From NCBI GenBank assembly GCA_031272515.1, contig JAISTR010000025.1, forward strand, positions 1 through 32,787: a stretch of DNA of 32,787 nt. The letters are read 5' to 3'. Below are positions 23,980 to 31,373 of this stretch, one piece after another; within the stretch, counting starts at the first letter, position 1, and the number at the start of each line of letters is the position of its first letter. The translations under genes and the position numbers were made by a program. The DNA comes from Erysipelotrichaceae bacterium (GTDB taxonomy: Bacteria; Bacillota_I; Bacilli_A; Erysipelotrichales; Erysipelotrichaceae). The notes beneath the pieces were generated by a model. That model did no database searches. It had not been told where the DNA came from and was given only the letters and a program-made list of their open reading frames with translations.

Positions 23980-25005
23980 TCATACAGCAAGTTTGGCTTT
24001 GAAGTCATTTAGCACTTTGACAAATTCCTGCGGGCATTCCTCATGAATGTCATGCATGGAGGCAAAGCCATCAATCAGTTCGTTATTTAAAATCAGGGAA
24101 TGCACATTCAAGGCATCCTCAGCTGACATCGCCGCCAGCAGGACCCCGTTTTGATCAAAGTAGGACGGTGCACTCATCTTGGGAGCGGCTGTATGCAAGA
24201 GCACATTGGGACAGGAAATCTGTTTCATGGTCTCAATCTGGTCAAATCCCTCAAACCAGCTTTGCGTGTAAAAGGCATCGCCAAAGCGCAGGTCATAGTA
24301 GCCGGTCTGATCCTGCCAGCAGGCCGAGAGCTGGTAGACGCGCTGAATCATCCGGGGCAAATACCAGATTTTCGGCAGAACCCCAGGATGCTTTTTCCAA
24401 TAGCGCTCGGCCGGTTTGATGATCATATTTGTCCAGGGTTTTTCCCCGACCAACTCTTTCATGTAGGCATGATGCAGATGATAGCGGGCGTAGAAAGGCT
24501 CTTCACTTTGATTCAGAAAATCATGCACCACCGCAAATTCCTTGCCGGCATAAGACATTGGCAAGCGCTTTGGCAAGGTGGAGAAAAACGGCGCATCCTC
24601 AATCACAATGCCCCTCACCCAACTGCCGCCATTGGCCCCCAGCCAAGCAGTCAATAGCCCCCCCGAAGAGTGGCCGCTGACAATGACGGGCTTGGTGATC
24701 ACTTCTTTGATAAACCAAAGAAAGTCCTCACCCATCGCTTTGCAGGTATACTTTTTGGGGTCTTTGCATGACTGGCCATGCCCATGGCAGTCGATCGCAA
24801 AGACATGAAAGGACTTGGCAAGTTCTGCTAACACCTTATGGTAGTCCTGCCAAAGCACCATCTGGCCATGAATCAGAAACAGCGGATCCCCGCCAGCCGG
24901 TCCTTCCCCATAGTTGAGCAGGGTGCCATCAGGCAAAGTCACCTGCTTTTCATTAAAGCCGGCTCGCTTTAGTTTCGCTGTATTTTTCTGAAGTTGTTTT
25001 TTCAT
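23980..25005 (-). CDS. Alpha/beta hydrolase
   Basis: A 341-residue hydrolase of the alpha/beta fold. The oxyanion region is PLFLIHGQM at 41-49, followed by FAIDCHGHGQS. The nucleophile elbow GHSSGG gives Ser113. A lid-like helical insertion spans about 140-240 (rich in Trp, Tyr and basic residues). The likely catalytic histidine is one of the two in MHDIHEECP near the end; an acidic partner is not certain. No signal peptide is seen. The ATG has GGGGGAG six bases upstream. The CPBP gene lies 56 bases upstream on the same strand, so the two may form a transcript. Substrate unknown; esterase or peptidase activity are both possible. Confidence 0.85.
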   Translation of the reverse strand: MKKQLQKNTAKLKRAGFNEKQVTLPDGTLLNYGEGPAGGDPLFLIHGQMVLWQDYHKVLAELAKSFHVFAIDCHGHGQSCKDPKKYTCKAMGEDFLWFIKEVITKPVIVSGHSSGGLLTAWLGANGGSWVRGIVIEDAPFFSTLPKRLPMSYAGKEFAVVHDFLNQSEEPFYARYHLHHAYMKELVGEKPWTNMIIKPAERYWKKHPGVLPKIWYLPRMIQRVYQLSACWQDQTGYYDLRFGDAFYTQSWFEGFDQIETMKQISCPNVLLHTAAPKMSAPSYFDQNGVLLAAMSAEDALNVHSLILNNELIDGFASMHDIHEECPQEFVKVLNDFKAKLAV

Positions 25006-25061
25006 TTTGCACTCCCCCTTTTGATATATCCTAGAACAAAACCGGCATGATTACAATTTTC

Positions 25062-25859
25062 TCATTCTGTCTTCCCTTTGCGCTTCCAGAGCAAAAGACA
25101 GACAGTCGCAAGAAACAGCGCTGCCCCATAATGCAGCTCTGGAATCTGTACCAAGGCATTACGGGTTTGATCTGACGGAAAGAGCATCCGGCAAACATTG
25201 TAGGAAGTGTGCATCAAAACCACACTCAATACACTGAAATTTGACCACTCCAGAAACAGGCAATAGATAAAACGGAATGCCACCGTCCCCAAAGTTCCCC
25301 AAAGAAAGAAGACCAGGCTGCGGCCTTGTTGGAGCATCGAGGGATAGTGCCAGACGCTCCAGAGCAAACCCAAAACAAGGGCTCCCCGAATCACCCCGAG
25401 CCTGGCTTTCATTTCTTTATAGACATATCCGCTGTAGCCAATCTCCTCCGCCACTGCCCCCAGAAAAAAGAAAAAAATCAAAAGCGGAATTTCTGACAGC
25501 GGCAAGGTATATTGCGGTGGGAGCTGCTCTGAAAAAAACATCCAGGTCAATCCATAAATCATCAAAAACAAAAATACCGGTAGTAGCAACGCATACAGCA
25601 AAAACTGCCAACGGGTCCCTTTGGTGATAAAAGTAGTCTGAAACAGTTGCTTAACCTTCATCAACCCGTTTTCACGCCAGCTCAAAATCACCGCCGCCAG
25701 GGTCGGAGCCAATACCGCAAAGACATCCGTCACCGGAATATTCAGCGGCAGGGAATTGTCTTTTATTAAAAACTGCCAAAGCCAAAAAGGTGCTGAAAAA
25801 GCAAACACCAGACTAAAGAATAGAATCGTTTTGTGTTTCAACCATGTTTTGTCCTTCAT
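25062..25859 (-). CDS. CPBP-family intramembrane metalloprotease (Abi)
   Basis: A membrane protein of 265 residues with seven to eight hydrophobic segments. The CPBP motifs are present: Glu-Glu in AVAEEIGYSGYVYKEM, a histidine in LLWSVWHYPSM and HTSYN near the end. The first motif lacks the usual arginine (EExxxR); the form EEIGxxGY occurs in one large CPBP subgroup, so it is probably still functional. Family members include the eukaryotic Rce1 prenyl-protein protease and bacterial proteins for bacteriocin self-immunity, but no bacteriocin gene is visible nearby. It has a good promoter overlapping the end of the DUF4143 gene. Confidence 0.82.
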   Translation of the reverse strand: MKDKTWLKHKTILFFSLVFAFSAPFWLWQFLIKDNSLPLNIPVTDVFAVLAPTLAAVILSWRENGLMKVKQLFQTTFITKGTRWQFLLYALLLPVFLFLMIYGLTWMFFSEQLPPQYTLPLSEIPLLIFFFFLGAVAEEIGYSGYVYKEMKARLGVIRGALVLGLLWSVWHYPSMLQQGRSLVFFLWGTLGTVAFRFIYCLFLEWSNFSVLSVVLMHTSYNVCRMLFPSDQTRNALVQIPELHYGAALFLATVCLLLWKRKGKTE

Positions 25860-25889
25860 GTGCCCCCTGATTAATCCTTTTCTATAACG

Positions 25890-25917
25890 ATAATAACAAT
25901 CGCTTTTAGAGTGTCAA
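25890..25917 (-). promoter_or_regulatory. Promoter of the CPBP protease gene
   Basis: On the minus strand a perfect TTGACA (25912-25917) and TATTAT (25890-25895) are 16 bases apart. The -35 lies in the last codons of the DUF4143 gene, so the CPBP gene can be expressed independently. Confidence 0.7.
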
Positions 25918-27180
25918 GTGATCGATTGGGATAACAAGGACACCATCGCTGCGAATTTTTGAATAAGAGCCGATGCCCACCACAACGGCAAGGAATGCCG
26001 GTTCTTTTTGTCTTGTCAACTCAAGTTTATTCTTCAGTTTCAACAAAGAGGAAGCAGCTTCATCTTCTTTATAATACCCAAGCTTAATTTCAATCCCTCC
26101 CCAAGTGCCATCGGTTTTTTCGATGATTGCATCCACTTTCAAACCGGAATTGTCTTGATAATGCTTGACCTTTGCCTGATTTGCACAAGCATAAACGATT
26201 AAATCATGAATGACCAGATTTTCAAATAAAGAACCGACGAGTTTCGGATCTTCCATTAACGCCTTCGGATTCGCTCCTAAAGCAGCCACAGCCAACGAAC
26301 TGTCTGCCAAAATTCTTTTTGGTGCCCTTCGAAGCCGGGCAGCCGACTTAAGCGGTGGATCCCAAGCAAGGATGTCATGTGCTAAAAAAAGTCTTTTCAG
26401 GCATTCATAATAATCTGCGGCAGTATCCTCTGTGATTGCTGTGCTGGAAAAGGCAGAAATATCTTTGGCAATCGTCGCATATTTTACGGTGGTCGCAATA
26501 TTACGGGATAATGAACGTATAATCGCCATTACTTTATCAGGATCCCGCCTTTTATTATCAATTTTTGACATATCTACTTCACTGATGTCTTTCAAATAGC
26601 TATCTAATACTGTCGTACATCCTTCTGTAGCTGTATTGATTAATCCGGGCCAACCGCCTCTGGTTAAAATATCTGTTATTTTTTGTAAATCAAATCTGCC
26701 AATATACTGACCACTTTCCCAATTAATGTCCCCGGCTAAGAGTTTACCTAAAGAAATATTTGGTTCAACCAAACCCAATTCAGTCAATGTCATCGTTTCT
26801 AAACGAATTCTGCCAATCCTTCCAGCTCCGCTATGAAAGATTCGCTCATCGCTGGGTGTAGAAGAACCGGTTAAGATGAACTGTCCTTTTTCACCAGTTC
26901 TGTCTATTTCAAAGCGAACAGTATCCCATAGCGCCACTACCTCCTGCCATTCATCGATTAAATGCGGCTGCGCTCCAATCAGGGCACTCTGTGGATTTAA
27001 AAGTGCCAATTCCCGATTCCGGAAATTTCCGGCTGGATCTGCTACCGCATACTCACTTTTACAAGCATTTCTGGCTGCCCAAGTTTTCCCACACCATTTC
27101 GGTCCTTCAACCAGAAGTCCGCCAAAGAGTGACAATTCATTGGAAATTTGGCTGTCTGCTATCCGGGTAATGTACTTCAT
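25906..27180 (-). CDS. DUF4143-type AAA ATPase
   Basis: A protein of 424 residues from the ATP-binding family often annotated as AAA plus DUF4143. Walker A is the variant GPKWCGKTW with Lys32; a Walker B-like HLIDEWQ follows at 73-79, and LTGSSTP is a sensor-like stretch. The C-terminal part contains GSLFENLVIHDLIVYA and a nuclease-like core (KVDAIIEKTDGTWGGIEIKLG) with D, E and K spaced as in PD-(D/E)XK folds. The family is widespread, frequently horizontally acquired and of unknown function. No ribosome binding site precedes the ATG; a promoter places the start of transcription almost at the ATG. The strand upstream carries 23-bp tandem repeats, and codon use looks more AT-rich than the core genes. 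Confidence 0.83.
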   Translation of the reverse strand: MKYITRIADSQISNELSLFGGLLVEGPKWCGKTWAARNACKSEYAVADPAGNFRNRELALLNPQSALIGAQPHLIDEWQEVVALWDTVRFEIDRTGEKGQFILTGSSTPSDERIFHSGAGRIGRIRLETMTLTELGLVEPNISLGKLLAGDINWESGQYIGRFDLQKITDILTRGGWPGLINTATEGCTTVLDSYLKDISEVDMSKIDNKRRDPDKVMAIIRSLSRNIATTVKYATIAKDISAFSSTAITEDTAADYYECLKRLFLAHDILAWDPPLKSAARLRRAPKRILADSSLAVAALGANPKALMEDPKLVGSLFENLVIHDLIVYACANQAKVKHYQDNSGLKVDAIIEKTDGTWGGIEIKLGYYKEDEAASSLLKLKNKLELTRQKEPAFLAVVVGIGSYSKIRSDGVLVIPIDHLTL

Positions 27181-27186
27181 AAAGAT

Positions 27187-27215
27187 AGTCTATCTGATTT
27201 ATTCGGGATTTGCAA
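27187..27215 (-). promoter_or_regulatory. Possible promoter giving a leaderless DUF4143 mRNA
   Basis: On the minus strand TTGCAA (27210-27215) and TAGACT (27187-27192) are 17 bases apart. Transcription would begin at about 27180, the first base of the ATG. The -35 is part of the first 23-bp repeat. Confidence 0.35.
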
Positions 27216-27284
27216 GTTTTTCAGGACGGCTTTTGCAGAGTTTTCAACACGGCTTTTGCAAGTTTTCCAGGACGGCTTTTGCAA
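27209..27284. repeat. 23-bp direct tandem repeats, three copies and a partial
   Basis: Copies at 27209-27231, 27232-27254 and 27255-27277, then a partial one from 27278. Each begins TTTGCA and ends ACGGCT. Copies 1 and 3 differ at one base; copy 2 differs from copy 1 at five. Each contains a GCAA or GCAG core, and the period is about two helical turns. They fill most of the gap between the SNF2 gene end and the DUF4143 gene start. There are no spacers, so this is not CRISPR. Iterated protein-binding sites or replication slippage are both possible. Confidence 0.85.
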
Positions 27285-27293
27285 ATTCTCCTC

Positions 27294-29489
27294 TCATTCC
27301 GGTTTGTCACTTGCACCAATGAGATCCGGATAAACCTCCCTGAGCCGCTTTCGTTCTGCTTCAATCGCCTCTTTGATCCAGGCTGAATCGATGGTATCCC
27401 GCAAGCTCTCTACACCAATCACCGATTCATCAGCATAGGTATCAAACTCCAGCTGCTTATTGGACAATAGTTCCATCATCCTTTCATCGATGGTATCAGC
27501 TGCCAAAAGCCGGTGAACCTGTACATCCCGTACCTGCCCCATCCGGTAGGCTCTGGCTATCGCCTGACTTTCCAGGGAAGGCTTTATCTGCGGCTCACAA
27601 AAAATCACGACACTGGCACTTTGGATGTTGAGGCCGGTCCCGCCGGTCTGCACCTGCGCCACCAGCACTTGACCTGTTCCGGATTGGGTAAATTCATCGA
27701 TGATCTGTTGGCGGCGGGGATTGGAAACCGCACCGGTCAAAGGACCGCAAGCGCGGCTTTTCAACAATCCGCAAACCTTGTTGAGGGTATCCAGGAAGAA
27801 GGAAAAGACCAGGATCTTCAGCCCGTCCTCCTTGGCAGCTTCGCACAGTTCCAACAGTCTGGAAGCCTTACTGGATTCGCCGGCATCCACATCCCAGCTG
27901 ACCCGCCGCATCGCCATAAAGTTTCCCGCAGCCACGCTTTGGGCATATGCCCGCTGTTCCAAAAAGGAAATCTCCAGCCAGTCTTCATTCTCAATCAAAT
28001 CCGGCAATTCACTTAATACATCACTGCGCGTCCGGCGCAGGTATACCGGTGCCAGGGTTTTTCGAAACTGGAGCGTTGCCTGCAGGGTCTTCATCTTGGT
28101 CAGCTGCATTGCAATCTCTGGATCCAGGCAGCGCACCAGAAAGCACATCTCATCCACCCGGTTTTCCAAAGGGGTTCCGGTCATATAAAGGATGCGCTCG
28201 CATCTTTGCGCAACTGCCAACAAGGCTTTTGTTCTTCTGGCCTGGGGATTCTTTACAAAATGCGCCTCATCCACCACCAATAAGCCAAAATCAAAATCCA
28301 GCAGTGCCCCCAATCCTACGATGGTTTCATAATTGGTAATGCCTACACCACCGTGCTCTTTCCAGATGGAAAGCTCCGCTTCCTTGTTGTTGCCATGAAT
28401 AATAAGGGCAGACAAATCAGCATGCTTATGGGTTTCCCGCTGCCAGTTTACCAAAACACTGGCTGGACAAACCACCAGAAAGTGGGTTTGTCCCCTGGCC
28501 TTAAGGTCTGCCATCACAGCCAGGGCAACAACAGTCTTGCCCAGGCCCATCTCATCCCCCAGCAGCGCCCTTCTCTGATTCAAAACATACTTGGCACCAA
28601 ACACCTGATAATGGCGCAGTTCGCTTTTCATATAGGAAAGATCCAACGGATATGCATCAATCTGTGCCACCAATTGCGAAGGCAACCCCGCAGTCGCCGG
28701 CTGCGGGGTGTTGGCACCCAGCTGTTCCAGCAGGGTGTAGTAGGATACCGAGTTTTCAACAAAATCCGCCTCATAGCGACTGCTGCTGTCCTGGATTAGA
28801 CTTTGATATTGTTCCACAAGACTGCTGCCTTCAATCCCGAAGCAGCCATCTGCCAGCCAGGTTAATTGATCAAAAGCTTCCAAAGCCATTTCTTTTTTGG
28901 CTCTGGAGGAAAACAGCCAGTGCAGGGTATTGGTTGCCGGTTTTACCGCTTTCAAGGTTGTCTTTAAATCCGGTTCACTTTCCAGCAGTTTGCGGATGCT
29001 ATCACGCACCTCCCCGCCCTTTAATAACACATACAGATCCTTCAGCAAATCCGCTTGCAGCAGATAGAAATCAGGATTGAGGGTTCGGGTTTTCTGGATG
29101 TCGAATTGAATCCGGGCGGTGGCATAGACCGCATGATAGATTTCATCGACGATGTGCTTGATCTTGATTGCGGACTGCTCCCCAATCCCTTCAATATCCA
29201 TGATTACTCTGATGGGCCGGCCATAGAGCTGGTAGATGCTTTGAATGCCATAATGCCGCAAGGCAGACAGGCGAATGCCTTCTTTGTTGGCATTCAGCAG
29301 TTCTATATCCATATCTTTGAGTTCCTGCAAAGCACAGAGCTTGCGAAGACTCTCAGATACACCCAAAGTCCGGGTACATAAAACCTTTTCACTCTTTAAA
29401 ACACTTTGTAAAGCATTCACCAAAGAAGTGATGTTCTTGAGATTTTGTTTGGCAGTTTGACGATCGGGGCGCTGGAGTTTGTCAGGCAT
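27294..29489 (-). CDS. SNF2-family DNA translocase/helicase
   Basis: A protein of 731 residues with a Swi2/Snf2 motor in the C-terminal two thirds: motif I GDEMGLGKT at 311-319, motif II DEAH at 407-410, motif III LYMTGTPLENR, and motifs V-VI GTGLNIQSAS and QAIARAYRMGQVRDVQVHRL. The N-terminal 280 residues are helical and contain a helix-hairpin-helix-like stretch at about 95-115 (IEGIGEQSAIKIK), which suggests DNA binding. Bacterial relatives act in DNA repair or defence and often follow a SWIM zinc-finger gene; here only a short acidic frame overlaps the start (TAATG). The ribosome binding site is weak, which supports translational coupling to a gene now lost. Confidence 0.9.
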   Translation of the reverse strand: MPDKLQRPDRQTAKQNLKNITSLVNALQSVLKSEKVLCTRTLGVSESLRKLCALQELKDMDIELLNANKEGIRLSALRHYGIQSIYQLYGRPIRVIMDIEGIGEQSAIKIKHIVDEIYHAVYATARIQFDIQKTRTLNPDFYLLQADLLKDLYVLLKGGEVRDSIRKLLESEPDLKTTLKAVKPATNTLHWLFSSRAKKEMALEAFDQLTWLADGCFGIEGSSLVEQYQSLIQDSSSRYEADFVENSVSYYTLLEQLGANTPQPATAGLPSQLVAQIDAYPLDLSYMKSELRHYQVFGAKYVLNQRRALLGDEMGLGKTVVALAVMADLKARGQTHFLVVCPASVLVNWQRETHKHADLSALIIHGNNKEAELSIWKEHGGVGITNYETIVGLGALLDFDFGLLVVDEAHFVKNPQARRTKALLAVAQRCERILYMTGTPLENRVDEMCFLVRCLDPEIAMQLTKMKTLQATLQFRKTLAPVYLRRTRSDVLSELPDLIENEDWLEISFLEQRAYAQSVAAGNFMAMRRVSWDVDAGESSKASRLLELCEAAKEDGLKILVFSFFLDTLNKVCGLLKSRACGPLTGAVSNPRRQQIIDEFTQSGTGQVLVAQVQTGGTGLNIQSASVVIFCEPQIKPSLESQAIARAYRMGQVRDVQVHRLLAADTIDERMMELLSNKQLEFDTYADESVIGVESLRDTIDSAWIKEAIEAERKRLREVYPDLIGASDKPE

Positions 29490-29590
29490 TATTGAAAGCT
29501 CTCATTCTCTGATTCATCTTCAAATTTGTCATCATCCATGAAGTCATATTGCAGGGGCGGTATCCGGTTTCCTTTTTCCGGTTGTGTTCA
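29489..29590 (-). pseudogene. Acidic C-terminal remnant upstream of the SNF2 gene
   Basis: An open frame between TGA (29588-29590) and TAA (29489-29491), 32 codons. Its end is strongly acidic (MDDDKFEDESENESFQ from an ATG at 29537-29539) and its TAA overlaps the SNF2 ATG. Such a stop-start overlap normally joins two real genes, so this is likely the end of a gene cut off upstream, where inverted repeats and a transposase fragment begin. It could instead be a short leader peptide. Confidence 0.45.
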
Positions 29591-29615
29591 GCTATTATTG
29601 TACAACAGGAAAAAG
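29572..29615. repeat. 14-bp inverted repeat at the mobile DNA boundary
   Basis: CTTTTTCCGGTTGT (29572-29585) and ACAACAGGAAAAAG (29602-29615) are inverted copies with one mismatch and 16 bases between. They start within the truncated frame before SNF2 and mark the change to AT-rich DNA. No T-tract follows, so a terminator is less likely than an element end or junction. Confidence 0.5.
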
Positions 29616-29650
29616 ATAAATATTCTAAAAATACGCATAATCAACGCTGA

Positions 29651-29722
29651 TTTTCACTTTCTTAGATATAATGAAGAAAAAGGTTTCGCTACAGCCGAAA
29701 CCCCTATTTATCAAAGTGAAAA
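29651..29722. repeat. Nested inverted repeats before the transposase fragment
   Basis: TTTTCACTTT (29651-29660) and AAAGTGAAAA (29713-29722) are perfect inverted copies. Inside them GGTTTCG (29682-29688) and CGAAACC (29696-29702) form a second hairpin. Several insertion sequences use structure before the transposase start to prevent read-through expression; this may be such a structure. Confidence 0.5.
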
Positions 29723-29743
29723 ATCAAAGAAAGGAGCAGATGG

Positions 29744-30145
29744 ATGCTGAAAAGTGAAACTCAAAAACAGCTGGATGAGTTTGATTTCAAGCGAGCTGCC
29801 GGAATTCATCTGAATCCTGAAAACCGTTGGGTTGAATACGCAGACCGAATTCCCTGGGACAAATTGGAAGACAAATATGCTGGTTTTTTTCATGAATACA
29901 AAAACCCTGTAACCAGCCCAGTTCGCCTGGCAATCGCTTGTCTTTTAATTCAGGACAAATATCAATATTCAGATGAGGACTTGCTGGCATTTCTCAAAGA
30001 AAATGTCTATTATCAATTTTTCATCGGTCTGAAACACTTCAGCTATGATATTCCTCTGAATACCGAATCAATTGCATTTTTCCGTAATATACTGACTCCT
30101 GATATCATTTCTGATGTAAAAGAAATGATTCGAAAAGAAGGCTGA
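29744..30145 (+). pseudogene. Truncated transposase (DUF772-type N-terminus)
   Basis: A frame of 133 residues that matches only the N-terminal part of IS5/IS1182-type transposases: RLAIACLLIQDKYQYSDEDLLAFLKENVYYQFFIGLKHF followed by an FFRNIL helix. Full-length relatives have about 300-550 residues and carry a DDE catalytic domain, which is absent here; the frame stops at TGA TAG directly after KEMIRKEG. AAGGAG precedes the ATG by eight bases. The sequence after the stop (30146-30240) shows no transposase continuation. The family is judged from pattern only. Confidence 0.75.
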
Positions 30146-30246
30146 TAGAAATCCCGACAAGCACACAGAACACCAGGATTTGTCGTCTTCGTATCGTCCG
30201 CATTTAAGAATTTGTACCAAAACAGCACAAAGGAAGGAGAATGCTC

Positions 30247-30737
30247 ATGTTATATGCAGATGATTTTGATTACTTGAAACTCAGGGGTCATTCCAGATTT
30301 GATGTTAACATTTTATTTATGGAGGAAGTCAATCAGGTATTGCAAGCTGTGAAATGGTTTGCACCCAATAAAAAAGAAATATATGGTGATGACTGGCATT
30401 GTTTTTGGCTGGAGGTACCCAATCCACCTGGGATGAGTGAACTACGTCGCGGGCAATTGAAGCCATCAATGCTTTTTATGAATTAATCAAAGCCGGGTAT
30501 CCGGTAGAACTGGCTTACATCGATAAATTGAAGGATGTCGTTCGCGGAGAGGATAACATTGGCATTGTGCCGCATGATATCATTCCCCGATATGTGCATT
30601 CAATGTTTCCGGATGAAGATAACGCAAACAGTTTTATTCATTTGTCTTCGCTTTTGGAAGATGAAAGTCCCGAAACAAAAAAAGCCATTCTCGAAGCAAT
30701 TCGCTGGTATACACCGTTGCAAATGGAATTGTTGTAA
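30247..30737 (+). pseudogene. Frameshifted acidic gene of unknown function
   Basis: Two adjoining frames look like one gene. The first starts at ATG 30247 (AGGAG seven bases upstream) and reads to about 30436 (WLEVPNPPGMSE), then continues only into an unrelated basic tail that stops at 30486. The second frame is open from 30441 to 30737 (TTSRAIEAINAFYELIKAGYPVELAY ... ILEAIRWYTPLQMELL) without its own start site. A single lost base between about 30436 and 30450 would join them into about 163 residues. The protein would be acidic, soluble and rich in Trp, Asp and Glu, similar in character to immunity proteins, but no family is recognised. A sequencing error cannot be excluded. Confidence 0.6.
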
Positions 30738-30749
30738 GAATGGGCATAG

Positions 30750-30779
30750 TTGATTGGTATCATAGGTGGGTTTTATAGT
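30750..30779 (+). promoter_or_regulatory. Possible promoter of the gene at 30811
   Basis: TTGATT (30750-30755) and TATAGT (30774-30779) are 18 bases apart, 31 bases before the ATG and just after the broken gene. Confidence 0.45.
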
Positions 30780-30810
30780 ATTAATAAGATTACCAGGAGG
30801 AAAACTAAAG

Positions 30811-31356
30811 ATGGCAGACAATATTAAAGTACCGACATGGCTGAAAAACAACGTAAAAGATTTGACCATAGTAAGGGAAACCTGTACAGAAATGACGATT
30901 TGTTCGTCAACCGGAAATGATCTGCTCGAAGTCTGGTATTTTGGTGATTTTTATGACTTTGGTCAATATCAATTGATTGTTAACTCATATGAAGGTCCTT
31001 GCTTAATCATTGCCAAAGATCCAGAAACAAAAGAAGAGATTCTGATTTTTGACAATGCGAAACATGGCTATGACAACCTGTTCTGTGTGAATCATGACAA
31101 TGGAAAAATCGAAACCCGTCCGTTGAAAAAGCTGGATATCCCACCTTCCAAACTTGTGGTGTTGGTGGGATATGATATTGAATACGAATCAGAAAAAGAA
31201 TTTTACAAATTCAACTCTGATGGAAAACTGGACCTGATAAATGGGGGCACGATGACTTGGGAAGAGTTACTGATAGACGGGATTGACTGGTTCAACATGT
31301 GCTATGTGAATGTGGATGGTGAAAAGGTGGAGATTTCTGATGCTGAACTTGCTTGA
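30811..31356 (+). CDS. Acidic protein of unknown function, immunity-like in character
   Basis: A protein of 181 residues starting at ATG 30811, where AGGAGG lies ten bases upstream; an in-frame start 15 codons earlier falls inside the promoter. No signal peptide or membrane segment. It is acidic, with strands such as LLEVWYFGDFYDFGQYQLIV and KLVVLVGYDIEYESEKEFYKF and an end GIDWFNMCYVNVDGEKVEISD. Size, charge and position in a run of orphan accessory genes resemble SMI1/KNR4-type immunity proteins, but the defining motifs are not clear, so no family is assigned. It converges on the fic gene with five bases between the stop codons. Confidence 0.65.
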   Translation: MADNIKVPTWLKNNVKDLTIVRETCTEMTICSSTGNDLLEVWYFGDFYDFGQYQLIVNSYEGPCLIIAKDPETKEEILIFDNAKHGYDNLFCVNHDNGKIETRPLKKLDIPPSKLVVLVGYDIEYESEKEFYKFNSDGKLDLINGGTMTWEELLIDGIDWFNMCYVNVDGEKVEISDAELA

Positions 31357-31373
31357 TTGGATCAGGTTTTTTT
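31352..31373 (+). terminator. Terminator overlapping the convergent fic gene
   Basis: CTTGAT (31352-31357) and ATCAGG (31361-31366) pair with one GU over three bases and are followed by seven T. The stop codon of the plus-strand gene lies in the left arm, and the fic stop codon lies in the right arm. Confidence 0.5.

Noticed and set aside
25062-27180. CPBP protease plus DUF4143 ATPase as a defence or bacteriocin-immunity system
   Set aside because: The CPBP gene has its own promoter, no bacteriocin precursor or partner is visible, and both families are common singletons.
27209-27284. Possible CRISPR array
   Set aside because: The 23-base units touch each other with no spacers, and no cas gene is present.
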